NCBI RefSeq assembly: GCF_002142155.1
Contig: NZ_NASD01000001.1
Coordinates: 184,384 to 248,383, forward strand
From: Gilliamella apis
GTDB lineage: Bacteria; Pseudomonadota; Gammaproteobacteria; Enterobacterales; Orbaceae
Direction: 5' to 3'
Length of the DNA: 64,000 nt
Shown: one piece after another, positions 20,232 through 29,970 of the stretch
How positions within the stretch are numbered: position 1 is the first letter of the stretch
Layout: each line of letters starts with the position of its first letter
Translations under genes and position numbers: made by a program
Notes under the pieces: model-generated
The model's input: the letters and a program-made list of their open reading frames with translations, nothing else
What the model was told of the DNA's origin: nothing
Databases searched by the model: none

Positions 20232-21335
20232 TTATAAGCGCATTGGCATAACAACATAAGTAGCTGATTGATTATTGATATCTTCAATTTGCACACTAGA
20301 TGTTGCATCTGTTAATAATAATTGTACGCTATCACATTTTAGTGTGTTTAATATATCTAATAAATAAGTCACATTAAAGCCAATTTCAAGCTCTTGTGAT
20401 TCATATTTTACATCAATCACTTCTTCCGCTTCTTCTTGTTCAGGATTATTTGCTGTGATTTTTATTTGGTTGTTATGTACATATAATCTTATACCACGGA
20501 ATTTTTCGTTTGAAAGAATTGCCACTCGTGATAATGCATTTCTAAGCTCTTCGCATGATACTTCAAGTGGTTTGTCCGGATTACGAGGCATCACTCGTTT
20601 ATAATCAGGAAATCTTCCATCAATAAGTTTTGAAGTAAAGGTAAAATCACCAAGATTAACACGTAAATTATTATTGCCAATCTGCATATTTACTAGCTCA
20701 TCATTGTCACTAACCAGTTTAGCTAGTTCTATTACCCCTTTTCTAGGTAAAATAACTGAACAAGATTCCGCGATATTTTGACCTACGGGTTGAGCACACA
20801 CAGCTAAACGATGACCATCTGTCGCAACGGTTTTTAATAATCCATCTTCGATCTCAAATAACATACCATTTAAATAATATCTTACATCTTGATTCGCCAT
20901 TGAAAATTGGACTGCATCAATAAGTCGTTTGATTGTCTTTTGTGGTATGGATAGATCAACATCACTTTGCCAATTTTCTAAATTAGGAAAATCTGTCGCA
21001 GGTAATGTGGCTAGGGAAAATTTGCTACGTCCAGACTGAATAATTAATCGGTTATCGTCAACGCTTATCGAAATTTGGGCATTACTTGGTAGATTTCGGC
21101 AAATATCGAGGAACTTTCTTGCGGGAACAGTTGTTGCCCCTGGCTCACAAGGTTCGGTTAAAGGAAGATGAGATATCATCTCAATCTCTAAATCGGTTCC
21201 GGTCATTGATAATGTATTATCAATAACTTGTAATAGTAAATTACCTAAAATAGGTAAAGTAGGGCGACTGCTTAACGGTGCGCTAACAAGCTGTAAGGGC
21301 TTAATAAGTTTTTCACGATCTATAATAAATTTCAT
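20232..21335 (-). CDS. dnaN: DNA polymerase III sliding clamp beta
   Basis: The beta clamp (367 aa, about the length of E. coli's 366) encircles DNA and tethers polymerase III. The start MKFIIDREKLIKPLQ, the internal VATDGHRLAVC motif and the C-terminal YVVMPMRL, part of the hydrophobic partner-binding pocket, are typical. It starts 15 bases after dnaA, so the two are very likely co-transcribed. Confidence 0.98.
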   Translation of the reverse strand: MKFIIDREKLIKPLQLVSAPLSSRPTLPILGNLLLQVIDNTLSMTGTDLEIEMISHLPLTEPCEPGATTVPARKFLDICRNLPSNAQISISVDDNRLIIQSGRSKFSLATLPATDFPNLENWQSDVDLSIPQKTIKRLIDAVQFSMANQDVRYYLNGMLFEIEDGLLKTVATDGHRLAVCAQPVGQNIAESCSVILPRKGVIELAKLVSDNDELVNMQIGNNNLRVNLGDFTFTSKLIDGRFPDYKRVMPRNPDKPLEVSCEELRNALSRVAILSNEKFRGIRLYVHNNQIKITANNPEQEEAEEVIDVKYESQELEIGFNVTYLLDILNTLKCDSVQLLLTDATSSVQIEDINNQSATYVVMPMRL

Positions 21336-21350
21336 AGTGTTAATTCTTTT

Positions 21351-22709
21351 TTAAGTTGATAATGTTCTAATTAAATTGGAATAATCCTCTTTAATATCAT
21401 TGCTTTCTTCTTTCAATTCGGCAATTTTTCGGCAAGCATGTAATACAGTTGTGTGATCCCTACCGCCGAAACCATCTCCAATCTCTGGAAGGCTCTTATT
21501 CGTCAACTCTTTTGCTAAAGCCATAGCGACCTGTCTTGGTCTTGCAACTGAACGAGAGCGACGTTTTGATAATAAATCAGAAACTTTGATTTTATAATAT
21601 TCAGCAACCGTTTTTTGAATATTTTCAATAGTAATCAATTTTTCTTGCAAGGCAAGTAAATCTTTCAAAGCATCTTTTACAAAATCAATAGTGATAGATT
21701 TACCTGTAAAATTGGCATTGGCTATCACACGATTCAATGCTCCTTCTAATTCACGCACGTTGGAACGCAAACGTTTAGCAATGAAAAATGCTACCTCTTC
21801 AGGTAGTTTTATATTATTTTCTTCCGCTTTTTTCATTAGAATCGCAACTCGAGTTTCAAGCTCAGGTGGCTCGATAGCAATGGTTAACCCCCAACCAAAT
21901 CTCGATTTTAAACGATCCTCAACACCATTAATTTCTTTAGGATAACGATCAGAAGTTAAGATTATTTGTTGATTACCTTCCAATAATGAGTTGAAGGTAT
22001 GAAAAAATTCTTCTTGAGATCGTTCTTTATTAGCAAAAAATTGGATATCATCAATAAGTAGTGCGTCAACCGAACGATAATAATTTTTGAATTCTTCAAT
22101 AGCATTATTTTGTAGTGCTTTTACCATATCTTGCACAAAGCGTTCTGAGTGCATATAAACCACTTTGGCATTGGCTTTGCCGGCTATAATTTCATTACCA
22201 ACTGCATGTAATAAATGGGTTTTACCTAACCCAGTTGATCCATATAAAAATAATGGGTTATAAGCTTTTCCTGGGTTTTCAGCGACTTGTTTTGCTGCAG
22301 CTACAGCAAGTTGGTTAGATTTACCTTCAACAAAACTATTAAATGTATGTTTATGATTAATTCCTGAATAATATGCGTGGTTGCTATTGCTTTCTTTGGT
22401 TGTTTTCCAAGCAGGAGCAATATCAGGCTTAGATTGATTAACTTCAGATTTTTTTTCTACTGACAGAGTAGAGCCGACTTCAAGATATAATTTTAAAGAA
22501 TCATTACCTAAAAGTGTATTTAATAGCTGTGAAATAGTCGTTAAATATTTATTTTTGACCCAATCTAATACAAATCTATTGGGCGCATAAATATAGAGTT
22601 TATTCTCAATCATTTCTGCTTGCAACGGGCGAATCCATAAGTTGAATTCTGTTGTTGGAAGGGCCTCTTGTAATTGAGAAAGACAATCTTGCCAAATTGC
22701 AGTAGGCAC
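21351..22709 (-). CDS. dnaA: chromosomal replication initiator DnaA
   Basis: DnaA (452 aa) binds TTATCCACA boxes and opens the origin. The N-terminal DnaB-binding domain ([21 protein letters not shown]), a short variable linker (about 85-115), the AAA+ domain with Walker [12 protein letters not shown] and Walker B LIDDIQFF, and the C-terminal DNA-binding motif [15 protein letters not shown] are all present. A DnaA box lies 54 bases before the start, consistent with autoregulation. The gene upstream is ompA, not rpmH as in many bacteria. Confidence 0.98.
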   Translation of the reverse strand: MPTAIWQDCLSQLQEALPTTEFNLWIRPLQAEMIENKLYIYAPNRFVLDWVKNKYLTTISQLLNTLLGNDSLKLYLEVGSTLSVEKKSEVNQSKPDIAPAWKTTKESNSNHAYYSGINHKHTFNSFVEGKSNQLAVAAAKQVAENPGKAYNPLFLYGSTGLGKTHLLHAVGNEIIAGKANAKVVYMHSERFVQDMVKALQNNAIEEFKNYYRSVDALLIDDIQFFANKERSQEEFFHTFNSLLEGNQQIILTSDRYPKEINGVEDRLKSRFGWGLTIAIEPPELETRVAILMKKAEENNIKLPEEVAFFIAKRLRSNVRELEGALNRVIANANFTGKSITIDFVKDALKDLLALQEKLITIENIQKTVAEYYKIKVSDLLSKRRSRSVARPRQVAMALAKELTNKSLPEIGDGFGGRDHTTVLHACRKIAELKEESNDIKEDYSNLIRTLST

Positions 22710-22762
22710 GGCTACTCCTTTAACTAGGATACTAACAATATTGCGATAATTATAATCTTTTT

Positions 22763-22771
22763 TGTGGATAA
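22763..22771 (-). promoter_or_regulatory. DnaA box in the dnaA promoter region
   Basis: TGTGGATAA on plus reads as the perfect consensus TTATCCACA on minus. It lies 54 bases upstream of the dnaA start and is the only perfect box noticed in this gap, so it fits an autoregulatory site better than a full origin. Confidence 0.75.
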
Positions 22772-22824
22772 TTTATAGCTTAAAAACAAGATATAATTTA
22801 TTAATTAACAAAAGGTATAAATAA

Positions 22825-22849
22825 AAAACCCAGCTTTAAGCTGGGTTTT
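22825..22849 (-). terminator. ompA terminator
   Basis: The stem AAAACCCAGC pairs with GCTGGGTTTT around loop TTTAA, followed on the minus strand by a T-rich run. It lies 26 bases past the ompA stop and separates it from dnaA. Confidence 0.88.
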
Positions 22850-22874
22850 AACAGATATCATTAATCAACAATCA

Positions 22875-23975
22875 TTATTTTGTTTGATCAATTACTTGAA
22901 CTTCTTGAACGTTACGTGCTTTAACTTCAATTTCAACACGACGATCTGGTGCTAAACATGCTTTTAAGTCAGCGCCACGAAGTGCATTACATTTAGTACC
23001 AGTAACTGGTTGTGATTTACCCATACCACGTGAAGAGATGATTTCAGCTGGTACACCTTTTTGTACTAAGTAGTTTAATACAGTGTGAGCACGACGTTCT
23101 GAAAGTTTTTGGTTGTAGTTATCAGAACCAATACGGTCAGTGTGACCAATTACTACGATAGCACTTTCAGATGGGTTAATTTTAACAAGAGTTGCTAATA
23201 AGTTATCAAGTGCTTGGCGACCTTCTGCTTTTAAGTCAGCTTTTGCATAAGCAAATAACACATCTTCATTTAACACATAACGGTTTACTTCAGTTTTGAT
23301 TTCAACTGGAGCTGCAACCGCTGGTGAACCTAAACGGTAAGTGATACCTAAGCTAACAGTACCTGCGTCTGGAGATGCATCAGTTTTAGTATGAATATGT
23401 TGAACATATTGATACTCTAAACGAGTTGAGAAGTCTTCGTTAAGACGATAATCAAGACCTAATGCGTAAACAGGTGATACATCAGTTTTTGTACCGCCTT
23501 TACCATAAAGATCTTTAGTCAAACCACCATTTTTCCATTTAGCGATAGTTACCATTCCACCTGCACGACCATAGATATCTAAATCGTCAGAGATAAATGA
23601 TAATGGATAACTTAATTTACCAGTTAAAGAAACGCCTTGAGCAGAAACTTTACTTTTTCCTAAATCGTATCCTTTACCTGCATAATGAAAAGATCTTTTG
23701 TATTTAGCTGAACCTAACCAGTCATAACCTAATTCAAATGCTAAGTAAGGATTAGCTTGGAAACCTAAGAATGCACCGCCAGCAACATTACTGCGATTAG
23801 ATGTTTTTATACTTACATCATCAAAAGCACGAACTTTTTTTGCATCTAATTTATAAAGTTCTGACCAACCTAATTTAGCACCTGTATAAAAAGTGTTGTC
23901 TTCATATGCTGCATTAGCGGCAGTAGCGGTTAAACTTGCAACTGCAATTGCTAGAGCTAGAGTCGTTTTTTTCAT
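22875..23975 (-). CDS. ompA: outer membrane protein A (porin-like, peptidoglycan-binding)
   Basis: Major outer-membrane protein (366 aa) with a signal peptide ending in ATAANA at about residue 23, an N-terminal eight-strand beta-barrel domain (about 25-205, ending in SLGITYRLG) and a C-terminal OmpA-like domain that holds peptidoglycan (VIGHTDRIGSDNYNQKLSE, and LAPDRRVEIEV). The two cysteines of the C-domain (KCNALRGADLKACLAP) are kept. ATG at 23975 is chosen because GAGG lies 6 bases upstream; a TTG 12 bases earlier overlaps that site. An extended -10 promoter lies about 110 bases upstream, giving a long leader like that of E. coli ompA. Confidence 0.96.
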   Translation of the reverse strand: MKKTTLALAIAVASLTATAANAAYEDNTFYTGAKLGWSELYKLDAKKVRAFDDVSIKTSNRSNVAGGAFLGFQANPYLAFELGYDWLGSAKYKRSFHYAGKGYDLGKSKVSAQGVSLTGKLSYPLSFISDDLDIYGRAGGMVTIAKWKNGGLTKDLYGKGGTKTDVSPVYALGLDYRLNEDFSTRLEYQYVQHIHTKTDASPDAGTVSLGITYRLGSPAVAAPVEIKTEVNRYVLNEDVLFAYAKADLKAEGRQALDNLLATLVKINPSESAIVVIGHTDRIGSDNYNQKLSERRAHTVLNYLVQKGVPAEIISSRGMGKSQPVTGTKCNALRGADLKACLAPDRRVEIEVKARNVQEVQVIDQTK

Positions 23976-24087
23976 TTTTTGCCTCAACTTATTTGTTATA
24001 GACGTTGTTTAATTTGATTTTATTGTTTAAATTTACTTCTTATAAATAGATATTACTAATAATTATGTTACACATAATCTAGCTTTA

Positions 24088-24096
24088 ATTATAGCA
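24088..24096 (-). promoter_or_regulatory. extended -10 of the ompA promoter
   Basis: The minus strand reads TGCTATAAT, a perfect extended -10, about 112 bases before the ompA start. It sits inside the loop of an inverted repeat (ATCTAGCTTT at 24077-24086 with AAAGCTAGAT at 24109-24118), which could be an operator or the tail of rdgC. No clear -35 is seen. Confidence 0.55.
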
Positions 24097-24161
24097 CATA
24101 AATTGCGCAAAGCTAGATAGAATAATCCTACATTTTAAAAATTAAATAACTTTAATTGGCA

Positions 24162-25070
24162 TTAACCAATTTTATTAACTGTAATATATAAATCATTTAT
24201 AGAGTTAGATAAAGTATTGGCCATAATGTAAAAATCCGCTTCAAGTCGTTTATCAAACTCATCAGAACCAATATCTTCATTTTCGTCCATTATAATAGAA
24301 TCAAATTTTACTTTTTTCAATGTAAAGTCTGGGTTTATAATAAAATTGATACCACGTTCATCAATAATTTTAAGTTTGGTTACCCATTTACCAGAATCTA
24401 AATGAACTAACATTTCGTCGCTAGTAATATCTTGGTTTTTACAGTTAATAATTCCATTACCTTCCAGTGGATCTTTTAATTCAGCTTCATCACCTAGTAT
24501 AAAAGGAGGGAAATTTAACTTTTCTTTAACCCAAGTAGTCATTATCTTTTCAAGTGGTTTATCAATTGATAATGGGGTTAATGCTAAAGATCCAAGCTCT
24601 TTACGTAAAATTGCTAAAATATCTTCAGCTAGTTTAAAACTACTACAATCAATAATAATTCTTCTATTTTCAGTATCGATCCATAACCAATAATGGTTAT
24701 ATTTACTAAATGCTCTAGGCATTAAATCGATCATTACTTCATCTTTTAGTGTTGCTTTTTCATTTTTGCTGAGCTTTCGACTTAATGCTTTCTCTTGTTT
24801 ATCAATTTTATCAATTAGTGCTTGTTTAATTACTGGCGCTGGTAATATTTTAGTTTCTTTTTTAATCCGTAACAGTAAATGTCCTTGCATATCAATAATG
24901 AAATTATCTAAGTTATTATCATTATAAGGCGAAACCCATCCCATCTTAGAGGTATCTAAATTACCGCACGGCGAAAATGAAGCCGATTTAAGCGCTTGTT
25001 CAATAGTTTGTTTATCAAGTAAATTGTCATTATTAAGTTGGTAAATAATTGCGTTTTTAAACCAAAGCAT
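24162..25070 (-). CDS. rdgC: recombination-associated protein RdgC
   Basis: RdgC (302 aa, close to the 303 of E. coli) is a ring-shaped DNA-binding protein on the nucleoid that restrains RecA. The family start MLWFKNAIIYQLN, the conserved MGWVSPY block near residue 43 and the LLLRIKKETKILPAPVI segment near 75 support the call. It is a single gene, 118 bases after the MipA-like gene on the same strand. An AT-rich 185-base gap with the ompA promoter follows it. Confidence 0.93.
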   Translation of the reverse strand: MLWFKNAIIYQLNNDNLLDKQTIEQALKSASFSPCGNLDTSKMGWVSPYNDNNLDNFIIDMQGHLLLRIKKETKILPAPVIKQALIDKIDKQEKALSRKLSKNEKATLKDEVMIDLMPRAFSKYNHYWLWIDTENRRIIIDCSSFKLAEDILAILRKELGSLALTPLSIDKPLEKIMTTWVKEKLNFPPFILGDEAELKDPLEGNGIINCKNQDITSDEMLVHLDSGKWVTKLKIIDERGINFIINPDFTLKKVKFDSIIMDENEDIGSDEFDKRLEADFYIMANTLSNSINDLYITVNKIG

Positions 25071-25189
25071 AGTGTTATATTTCCAAAAATTTGCTTTATG
25101 AAGTTTATTTTATCATAACGATTTATAATAAAAATTTCATAGACGATAATATATTATCGCCTTAGTAATAAGATTTGATAAAAAATTCT

Positions 25190-25939
25190 TTAAAATTTAT
25201 AAGATACACCCATATAAATAGATGTTACCGTACTATCATCAACCATTGGGCTATCGGCTGCATCGCCTGTTAGTTTATCAATATGGACTCCACCAAAGGT
25301 TGCAATATTATCTGTTAACGAATATTGAGCCGCAATTTCAAAGTAAGGTGTAAAAGAGCTATCAGCATTGAAATAACCTAAGCCTGAACGTGCAGATTCT
25401 TTGTGCGAAATCCCATAATAATAGTCATTATGTTTATTATTTGCCCAATTTATACCGATAGTTGGTGCAACAATCAAATTATTTTCAATATAAGGCACAG
25501 TATAATCAGCATTAACTAAAATACTATTACTATTATCAAGGATATCAGCGCCAATACTACTAGAAAAAATTCCCCAATTGGTATTAAGTGAATATTCAAT
25601 ATCAGCAAGTAGGGTTGAGTGGCGGCTATCAAGCTGTTTTAGTTTATGATTATCAGAATCGTGAGGTTTAAATTCATTAGCTAAATAGCGAGCGCCAAAG
25701 GATAGACTTTGATTATCATCATTGAGTGCATAAACTCCAGCAGAAAGATCATCAATAAAAAACGAGCCATTGTCATAATCAATGTGTGGTATAGGATAGT
25801 AGTTTGAACTATAACTTTTATATGGTGAAGTTGACCAACCTAAACCGATTCCCAATAAGGTAGATTCTGCTGATACAATTTGCGTATATCCTAGAGAACA
25901 CATTGATAATAGCGAAATTATACAGCTTATTCTTTTCAT
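25190..25939 (-). CDS. MipA/OmpV-family outer-membrane protein
   Basis: Protein of 249 aa with a signal peptide ending in VSAES at about residue 25, alternating beta-strand patterns throughout and a C-terminal Phe (YMGVSYKF) typical of beta-barrels inserted by BAM. The opening LGIGLGWSTSPYKSY, followed by a PHIDYDNGSFFID block, is the usual start of the MipA/OmpV family, whose members scaffold murein enzymes or respond to osmotic and metal stress. It stands alone, divergent from the aminotransferase gene. The family is likely; the specific role is unknown. Confidence 0.82.
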   Translation of the reverse strand: MKRISCIISLLSMCSLGYTQIVSAESTLLGIGLGWSTSPYKSYSSNYYPIPHIDYDNGSFFIDDLSAGVYALNDDNQSLSFGARYLANEFKPHDSDNHKLKQLDSRHSTLLADIEYSLNTNWGIFSSSIGADILDNSNSILVNADYTVPYIENNLIVAPTIGINWANNKHNDYYYGISHKESARSGLGYFNADSSFTPYFEIAAQYSLTDNIATFGGVHIDKLTGDAADSPMVDDSTVTSIYMGVSYKF

Positions 25940-26106
25940 TTTAATACCTATTCATAGTGATATGGTTTACGAGAGCTATTGTGATTTCTTTATCTCAAGT
26001 CTGTCGTCACAAAATCTATACAGTAATTGTACATTGTTACAATGACTTTTCTCCGATAATAATGCCACATTTTGTCATATTTGAATATGGATTAGTGAGA
26101 TAAATT

Positions 26107-27516
26107 ATGAGTAAACCAACTAAAGAAATGATTAATAGTCGTCCTGACGACGCAGTATTATTAGCTGATGAAGCAAAATATTGCTCATTTGGTGATACCG
26201 TGCATTACGTTGAACCACCGAAGATTTTTGATGGCTGTGAAGGTAGCTACATGTATGATAAAGAAGGTAAAGCCTTTCTTGATTTACAAATGTGGTACTC
26301 AGCTTGTAACTTTGGTTATGCCAATGAGCGTCTAAATAACGTACTTAAAAAACAAATCGATACTTTACCGCAATGTGCAAGTCAGTATCTTCATCCAACT
26401 AAAATTGAATTAGCAAAAACTATTGCTCAAGGTATGGAAAAACGATTTGGTTACCAAGGCCGTGTGCATTTTAATGTTGGTGGTTCACAATGTATTGAAG
26501 ATTCATTAAAAGTAGTGCGTAATGCTACCGGCGGTAAATCACTAATGTTTGCTTTCCAAGGTGGTTACCATGGTCGTACTTTGGGGGCATCTTCAATTAC
26601 CTCAAGTTATCGTTATCGTCGCCGTTATGGTCACTTTGGTGATCGCGCAATGTTTGTTCCATTCCCATATCCGTTCCGTCGTCCTAAAGGAATGACCGCC
26701 GAAGAGTATGGTGAACACTTAGTTGCTGAGTTTGCTCGTTTATTTGAAACTGAATATCACGGAGTTTGGGATCCAAAAGTTGGACAAGCTGAATATGCTG
26801 CTTTCTATGCCGAACCTTTACAAGCAACAGGTGGTTATATTGTTCCGCCTCGTAACTACTTTAAAGGTCTGAAAAAAGTTTTAGATCAATATGGTATTTT
26901 ATTAGTCGTTGATGAAATTCAGATGGGCTTTTATCGTACTGGTAAACTATGGTCAATCGAACACTTTGATGTTAAACCTGATGTAGTTGTGTTCGCTAAA
27001 GCATTAACTAATGGTTTAAATCCACTTGGAGGATTATGGGCTCGAGAAGAGTTAATTAATCCTGAAGTATTCCCAGTTGGTTCAACACATTCAACTTTTG
27101 CTTCAAATCCATTAGGTACTGCGGTTGGTTTAGAAGTATTAAAAATGACTTCAGAAACCGATTACGAAAAAATGGTGATGGAAAGTGGTGCATACTTCCT
27201 TGAAGGATTAAAAACACTTGAGAAGAAACATAAAGAAATTGGTGAGGTTGATGGCTTAGGTCTTGCACTACGTGCTGAGATTTGTACCGAAGACGGATTT
27301 ACCGCTAACAAAGCATTAGTTGATAAAATGGTTGATATCGGTATGTCAGGTGATCTTGATTGGAAAGGTAATAAAATGGGCTTGGTGCTTGATATTGGTG
27401 GTTATTACAAAAATGTTATCACTTTTGCTCCTTCTTTACACATTACTCGTCAAGAAATTGACCAAGGTATTGAATTACTCGATCAATTAATCACTCGAGC
27501 TAAAAAAGAACTTTAA
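26107..27516 (+). CDS. class III PLP-dependent aminotransferase
   Basis: Protein of 469 aa of the class III (ornithine/acetylornithine/diaminobutyrate-type) aminotransferases. It shows the substrate-entry block DLQMWYSACNFGYAN, the PLP phosphate contact GGSQCIEDSLK, YHGRTLGASS, the Asp motif VVDEIQMGFYRTGK, and the PLP lysine in FAKALTNGLNPLGG. The N-terminal 30 residues are unlike the standard members. It starts the plus-strand operon with a FemAB/GNAT-like gene and a ureohydrolase, separated by a hairpin that may attenuate. The substrate is probably an omega-amino or basic compound, but this cannot be fixed from sequence alone. Confidence 0.85.
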   Translation: MSKPTKEMINSRPDDAVLLADEAKYCSFGDTVHYVEPPKIFDGCEGSYMYDKEGKAFLDLQMWYSACNFGYANERLNNVLKKQIDTLPQCASQYLHPTKIELAKTIAQGMEKRFGYQGRVHFNVGGSQCIEDSLKVVRNATGGKSLMFAFQGGYHGRTLGASSITSSYRYRRRYGHFGDRAMFVPFPYPFRRPKGMTAEEYGEHLVAEFARLFETEYHGVWDPKVGQAEYAAFYAEPLQATGGYIVPPRNYFKGLKKVLDQYGILLVVDEIQMGFYRTGKLWSIEHFDVKPDVVVFAKALTNGLNPLGGLWAREELINPEVFPVGSTHSTFASNPLGTAVGLEVLKMTSETDYEKMVMESGAYFLEGLKTLEKKHKEIGEVDGLGLALRAEICTEDGFTANKALVDKMVDIGMSGDLDWKGNKMGLVLDIGGYYKNVITFAPSLHITRQEIDQGIELLDQLITRAKKEL

Positions 27517-27531
27517 GTCTTAAAGCAAAGT

Positions 27532-27559
27532 AATCCCGCTAATACGTGTTAGCGGGATT
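27532..27559 (+). terminator. hairpin after the aminotransferase gene
   Basis: The 11-base-pair stem AATCCCGCTAA pairs with TTAGCGGGATT around loop TACGTG. No proper U-tract follows (CTAGTTATACC), so partial termination or mRNA-end protection is more likely than a full stop before the next gene 30 bases on. Confidence 0.6.
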
Positions 27560-27589
27560 CTAGTTATACCCAATCCTTTATAGAAAGTT

Positions 27590-28639
27590 ATGCGATATAT
27601 TAACCAACTAGAACCAAATGAACTAATCAATAATTTTATTTCTCATCCACCACAAGAATTTACAAGCTGGATGAGTGAAGATGGCGTGCCAGCTTTTTCT
27701 GCTAAGTTTGATTTGCTCACAACTGCCGATAGTAATTTTAAACATAAAGTTCATAAATTGCCTTTTTATCGGAAATGGCGACATTGGTTACAACCAAGAA
27801 CATGTTTTGTCGGAACGACAGTTTCTGAATACAGCTTGTTAACTGATAAAGTGAATGCGCAGCAATTAGCTGATAATGTTAAAACGGCATATGCAAAGAA
27901 ATATCCTTTTACTATTGTAAAAGATTTACCTTCTGACTCGCCTTTACTTAGTAAGCAGGATAATCAATATTCTAAACAGGTTATTGGTTCATTAAAAGAT
28001 AACGGTTTTATTGAGGTTGAAGGACAAGCTTTAGCGTGGGTTCCAATCGATTTCGAATCGATAAATGACTTTTTGGCAAAATTATCCTATAGCCGTCGTA
28101 AGAATTTAAGAAGAAAACTTAAGTCACGTGAAAAATTAGAGATTAATATTTTACAAACTGGTGATGACTGTTTTTTTGATGATGCTAATCTTGATTTATA
28201 TTATCAGCTTTATCTTAATGTATATGAACAAAGTGAAGTCCATTTTGATTTATTAACCAAGCCATTTTTTGTCCAATTATTGCAAAGTAAAGCAGCAAAT
28301 GGGCGTATTTTCACTTATCACTATAATGGCCAATTAATTGGTTATAACATCTGTTTTGTGGTGAATAATGTTCTAATTGATAAATATATTGGTATGGTTT
28401 ATCCACAAGCACGAGAGTTGAATCTCTATTTTGTTAGCTGGTTTGTTAATCTTGAATATGCGTTACAACAGAAACTAAGTAGTTATGTCGCCGGTTGGAC
28501 AGATCCCGAAGTTAAAGCTTCGTTAGGTGCTAGTTTTACTTTAACCAAACATCTAGTTTATATTCGAAATCCTCTGTTAAGAGTAATTTTACGTAAATTA
28601 ATAGGCCATTTTGAAACCGATAAGGAGAAAGTAGCATGA
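27590..28639 (+). CDS. FemAB/GNAT-like acyl- or aminoacyltransferase
   Basis: Protein of 349 aa without signal peptide or membrane helix. The middle (about 160-180) carries a basic stretch LSYSRRKNLRRKLKSREK, and the C-terminal half has the GNAT-type pattern of the Acetyltransf_6/FemAB-like group (FTYHYNGQLIGYNICFVVNN, then the KYIGMVYPQARELNLYF block). Databases often name such proteins peptidoglycan biosynthesis or GNAT proteins. It overlaps the ureohydrolase start by 4 bases (ATGA), so the two products are probably made together. It likely joins an acyl or aminoacyl group to a product of the pathway; the substrate is unknown. Confidence 0.65.
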   Translation: MRYINQLEPNELINNFISHPPQEFTSWMSEDGVPAFSAKFDLLTTADSNFKHKVHKLPFYRKWRHWLQPRTCFVGTTVSEYSLLTDKVNAQQLADNVKTAYAKKYPFTIVKDLPSDSPLLSKQDNQYSKQVIGSLKDNGFIEVEGQALAWVPIDFESINDFLAKLSYSRRKNLRRKLKSREKLEINILQTGDDCFFDDANLDLYYQLYLNVYEQSEVHFDLLTKPFFVQLLQSKAANGRIFTYHYNGQLIGYNICFVVNNVLIDKYIGMVYPQARELNLYFVSWFVNLEYALQQKLSSYVAGWTDPEVKASLGASFTLTKHLVYIRNPLLRVILRKLIGHFETDKEKVA

Positions 28640-29508
28640 CATTGCCGGTTATCCTTAATTTTGATCAAAGCGTAGGTGAAATTAATGACGCTAAAACGAT
28701 TGATTTCACGCAGTGGCAAGATGTAATTCGTTTTGGTTGTAATGAAAAAAATTTCCAAAAATTTAAAATGCAATTACAACAAGCATTACCAGAAAACTAT
28801 GGCACAGTATTGATGGGGAGCGGTGATTATCATCATATTTCGTTATTACTAATTGAGCAGCTCGCTAAGCAATATTCAGCAGATAATCCAATTGAAGTGA
28901 TTATTTTTGATAATCATCCAGACAATATGCGTTATCTATTTGGTGTTCACTGTGGCTCATGGGTGAGCTATGTAGCAAGTTTACCATTCGTAAGTCATGT
29001 CCATGTGTTAGGCATAACCTCAAATGATATTGGCTTATGGCATTTTTGGGAAAATAGATGGTCACCGCTATTTCATAAAAAATTGACTTATTGGAGCTTA
29101 GATGTCAATGTTTCTTGGGCGAAAAGAATTGGTTTGAATCATGCTTTTCGTCATTTTGATTCGCCTGATGATTTGATTACCCAGTTTCTATCTGAGCAAT
29201 ATCGTAATACTAAACCAATATATTTATCGATAGATAAAGATGTATTAAGTGAAGAGGTTATTCATACTAATTGGGATCAAGGAAAACTGCAAACTTATCA
29301 CTTACTAGATACTATTTCCTCAATTAAACCACGAATTATTGGTAGTGATATCACTGGTGAATTATCAATATGGCAACCGAAAAGTTGGTTTAAACGATTG
29401 CTTAGTTCATTAGATAAACAACCAGAAATATCCTTAGAAAACTTAAATGATTGGCAACAAGAACAACATCAACTCAATTTAACATTATTAAATGCTTTAA
29501 AAGCCTAG
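28636..29508 (+). CDS. divergent ureohydrolase (arginase/agmatinase fold)
   Basis: Protein of 290 aa with the three metal-binding stations of the arginase superfamily in altered form: GSGDYHH (about 60, usually GGDHS), FDNHPDN (about 90, usually DAHxD) and LSIDKDVLSEE (about 195, usually SxDxDxxDP). The His and Asp ligands are all kept, so a bimetal centre is plausible. The surroundings (Asn for Ala, Lys between the last two Asp, no final Pro) differ enough that the substrate may not be arginine or agmatine. It is coupled to the transferase before it by overlap. It faces the EamA pair, with 62 bases between the stops. Confidence 0.72.
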   Translation: MTLPVILNFDQSVGEINDAKTIDFTQWQDVIRFGCNEKNFQKFKMQLQQALPENYGTVLMGSGDYHHISLLLIEQLAKQYSADNPIEVIIFDNHPDNMRYLFGVHCGSWVSYVASLPFVSHVHVLGITSNDIGLWHFWENRWSPLFHKKLTYWSLDVNVSWAKRIGLNHAFRHFDSPDDLITQFLSEQYRNTKPIYLSIDKDVLSEEVIHTNWDQGKLQTYHLLDTISSIKPRIIGSDITGELSIWQPKSWFKRLLSSLDKQPEISLENLNDWQQEQHQLNLTLLNALKA

Positions 29509-29570
29509 TATTGTTACTCTGTTATTCTTCAATGAAATATAGCTAGGCTTGATTTTTGATTTAGATTTGA

Positions 29571-29969
29571 TTAATAACTATTATGAATGTTTTTATTAGT
29601 TAGTTTACTTTCTGCCAATGCTAGAAACATAATTCCTGAAACAATCAATATTGTTCCGATTAACTTAAATAATGTTATTGGTTCATTAAATAACCAAACT
29701 GATGCAATCATTACCGTGACGACTTCGAAATGAGACGCTGCAAAAGCAGGTCCTACAGGTGCTTTTTTTAATAAAGTCATCCAAGTGAAGAAAGTAAAAA
29801 TATAACCCGCAATTGATACATAAATCCAATGGCCAGAAAACACCCTAACAATCCATTCAAAACTCATCGCAAGCGGTTGAGCATGCTCTGCAGCCAATTT
29901 GAAACTGCACTGGGCAATAGTGTCAAACATTAGTAATACGGTAAAACCAATCAAATAGAACTTAGCCAT
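29571..29969 (-). CDS. half-size EamA/SMR-type transporter, second of a pair
   Basis: Protein of 132 aa with four predicted membrane helices, the size of one EamA/SMR repeat. The first helix carries LMFDTIAQCSFKLAA: Asp stands where EmrE-type pumps have the key Glu, and the Q-FK pattern recalls ArnE/ArnF and related EamA half-transporters. ATG 29969 is chosen because it lies 1 base after the stop of its partner gene, giving coupled translation; a GTG 27 bases earlier is possible. The two genes likely make a heterodimer that exports the product of this region. Confidence 0.75.
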   Translation of the reverse strand: MAKFYLIGFTVLLMFDTIAQCSFKLAAEHAQPLAMSFEWIVRVFSGHWIYVSIAGYIFTFFTWMTLLKKAPVGPAFAASHFEVVTVMIASVWLFNEPITLFKLIGTILIVSGIMFLALAESKLTNKNIHNSY

Positions 29970-29970
29970 A

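Noticed and set aside
22710..22874. Replication origin
   Set aside because: Only one perfect DnaA box and no box cluster or repeated 13-mers.
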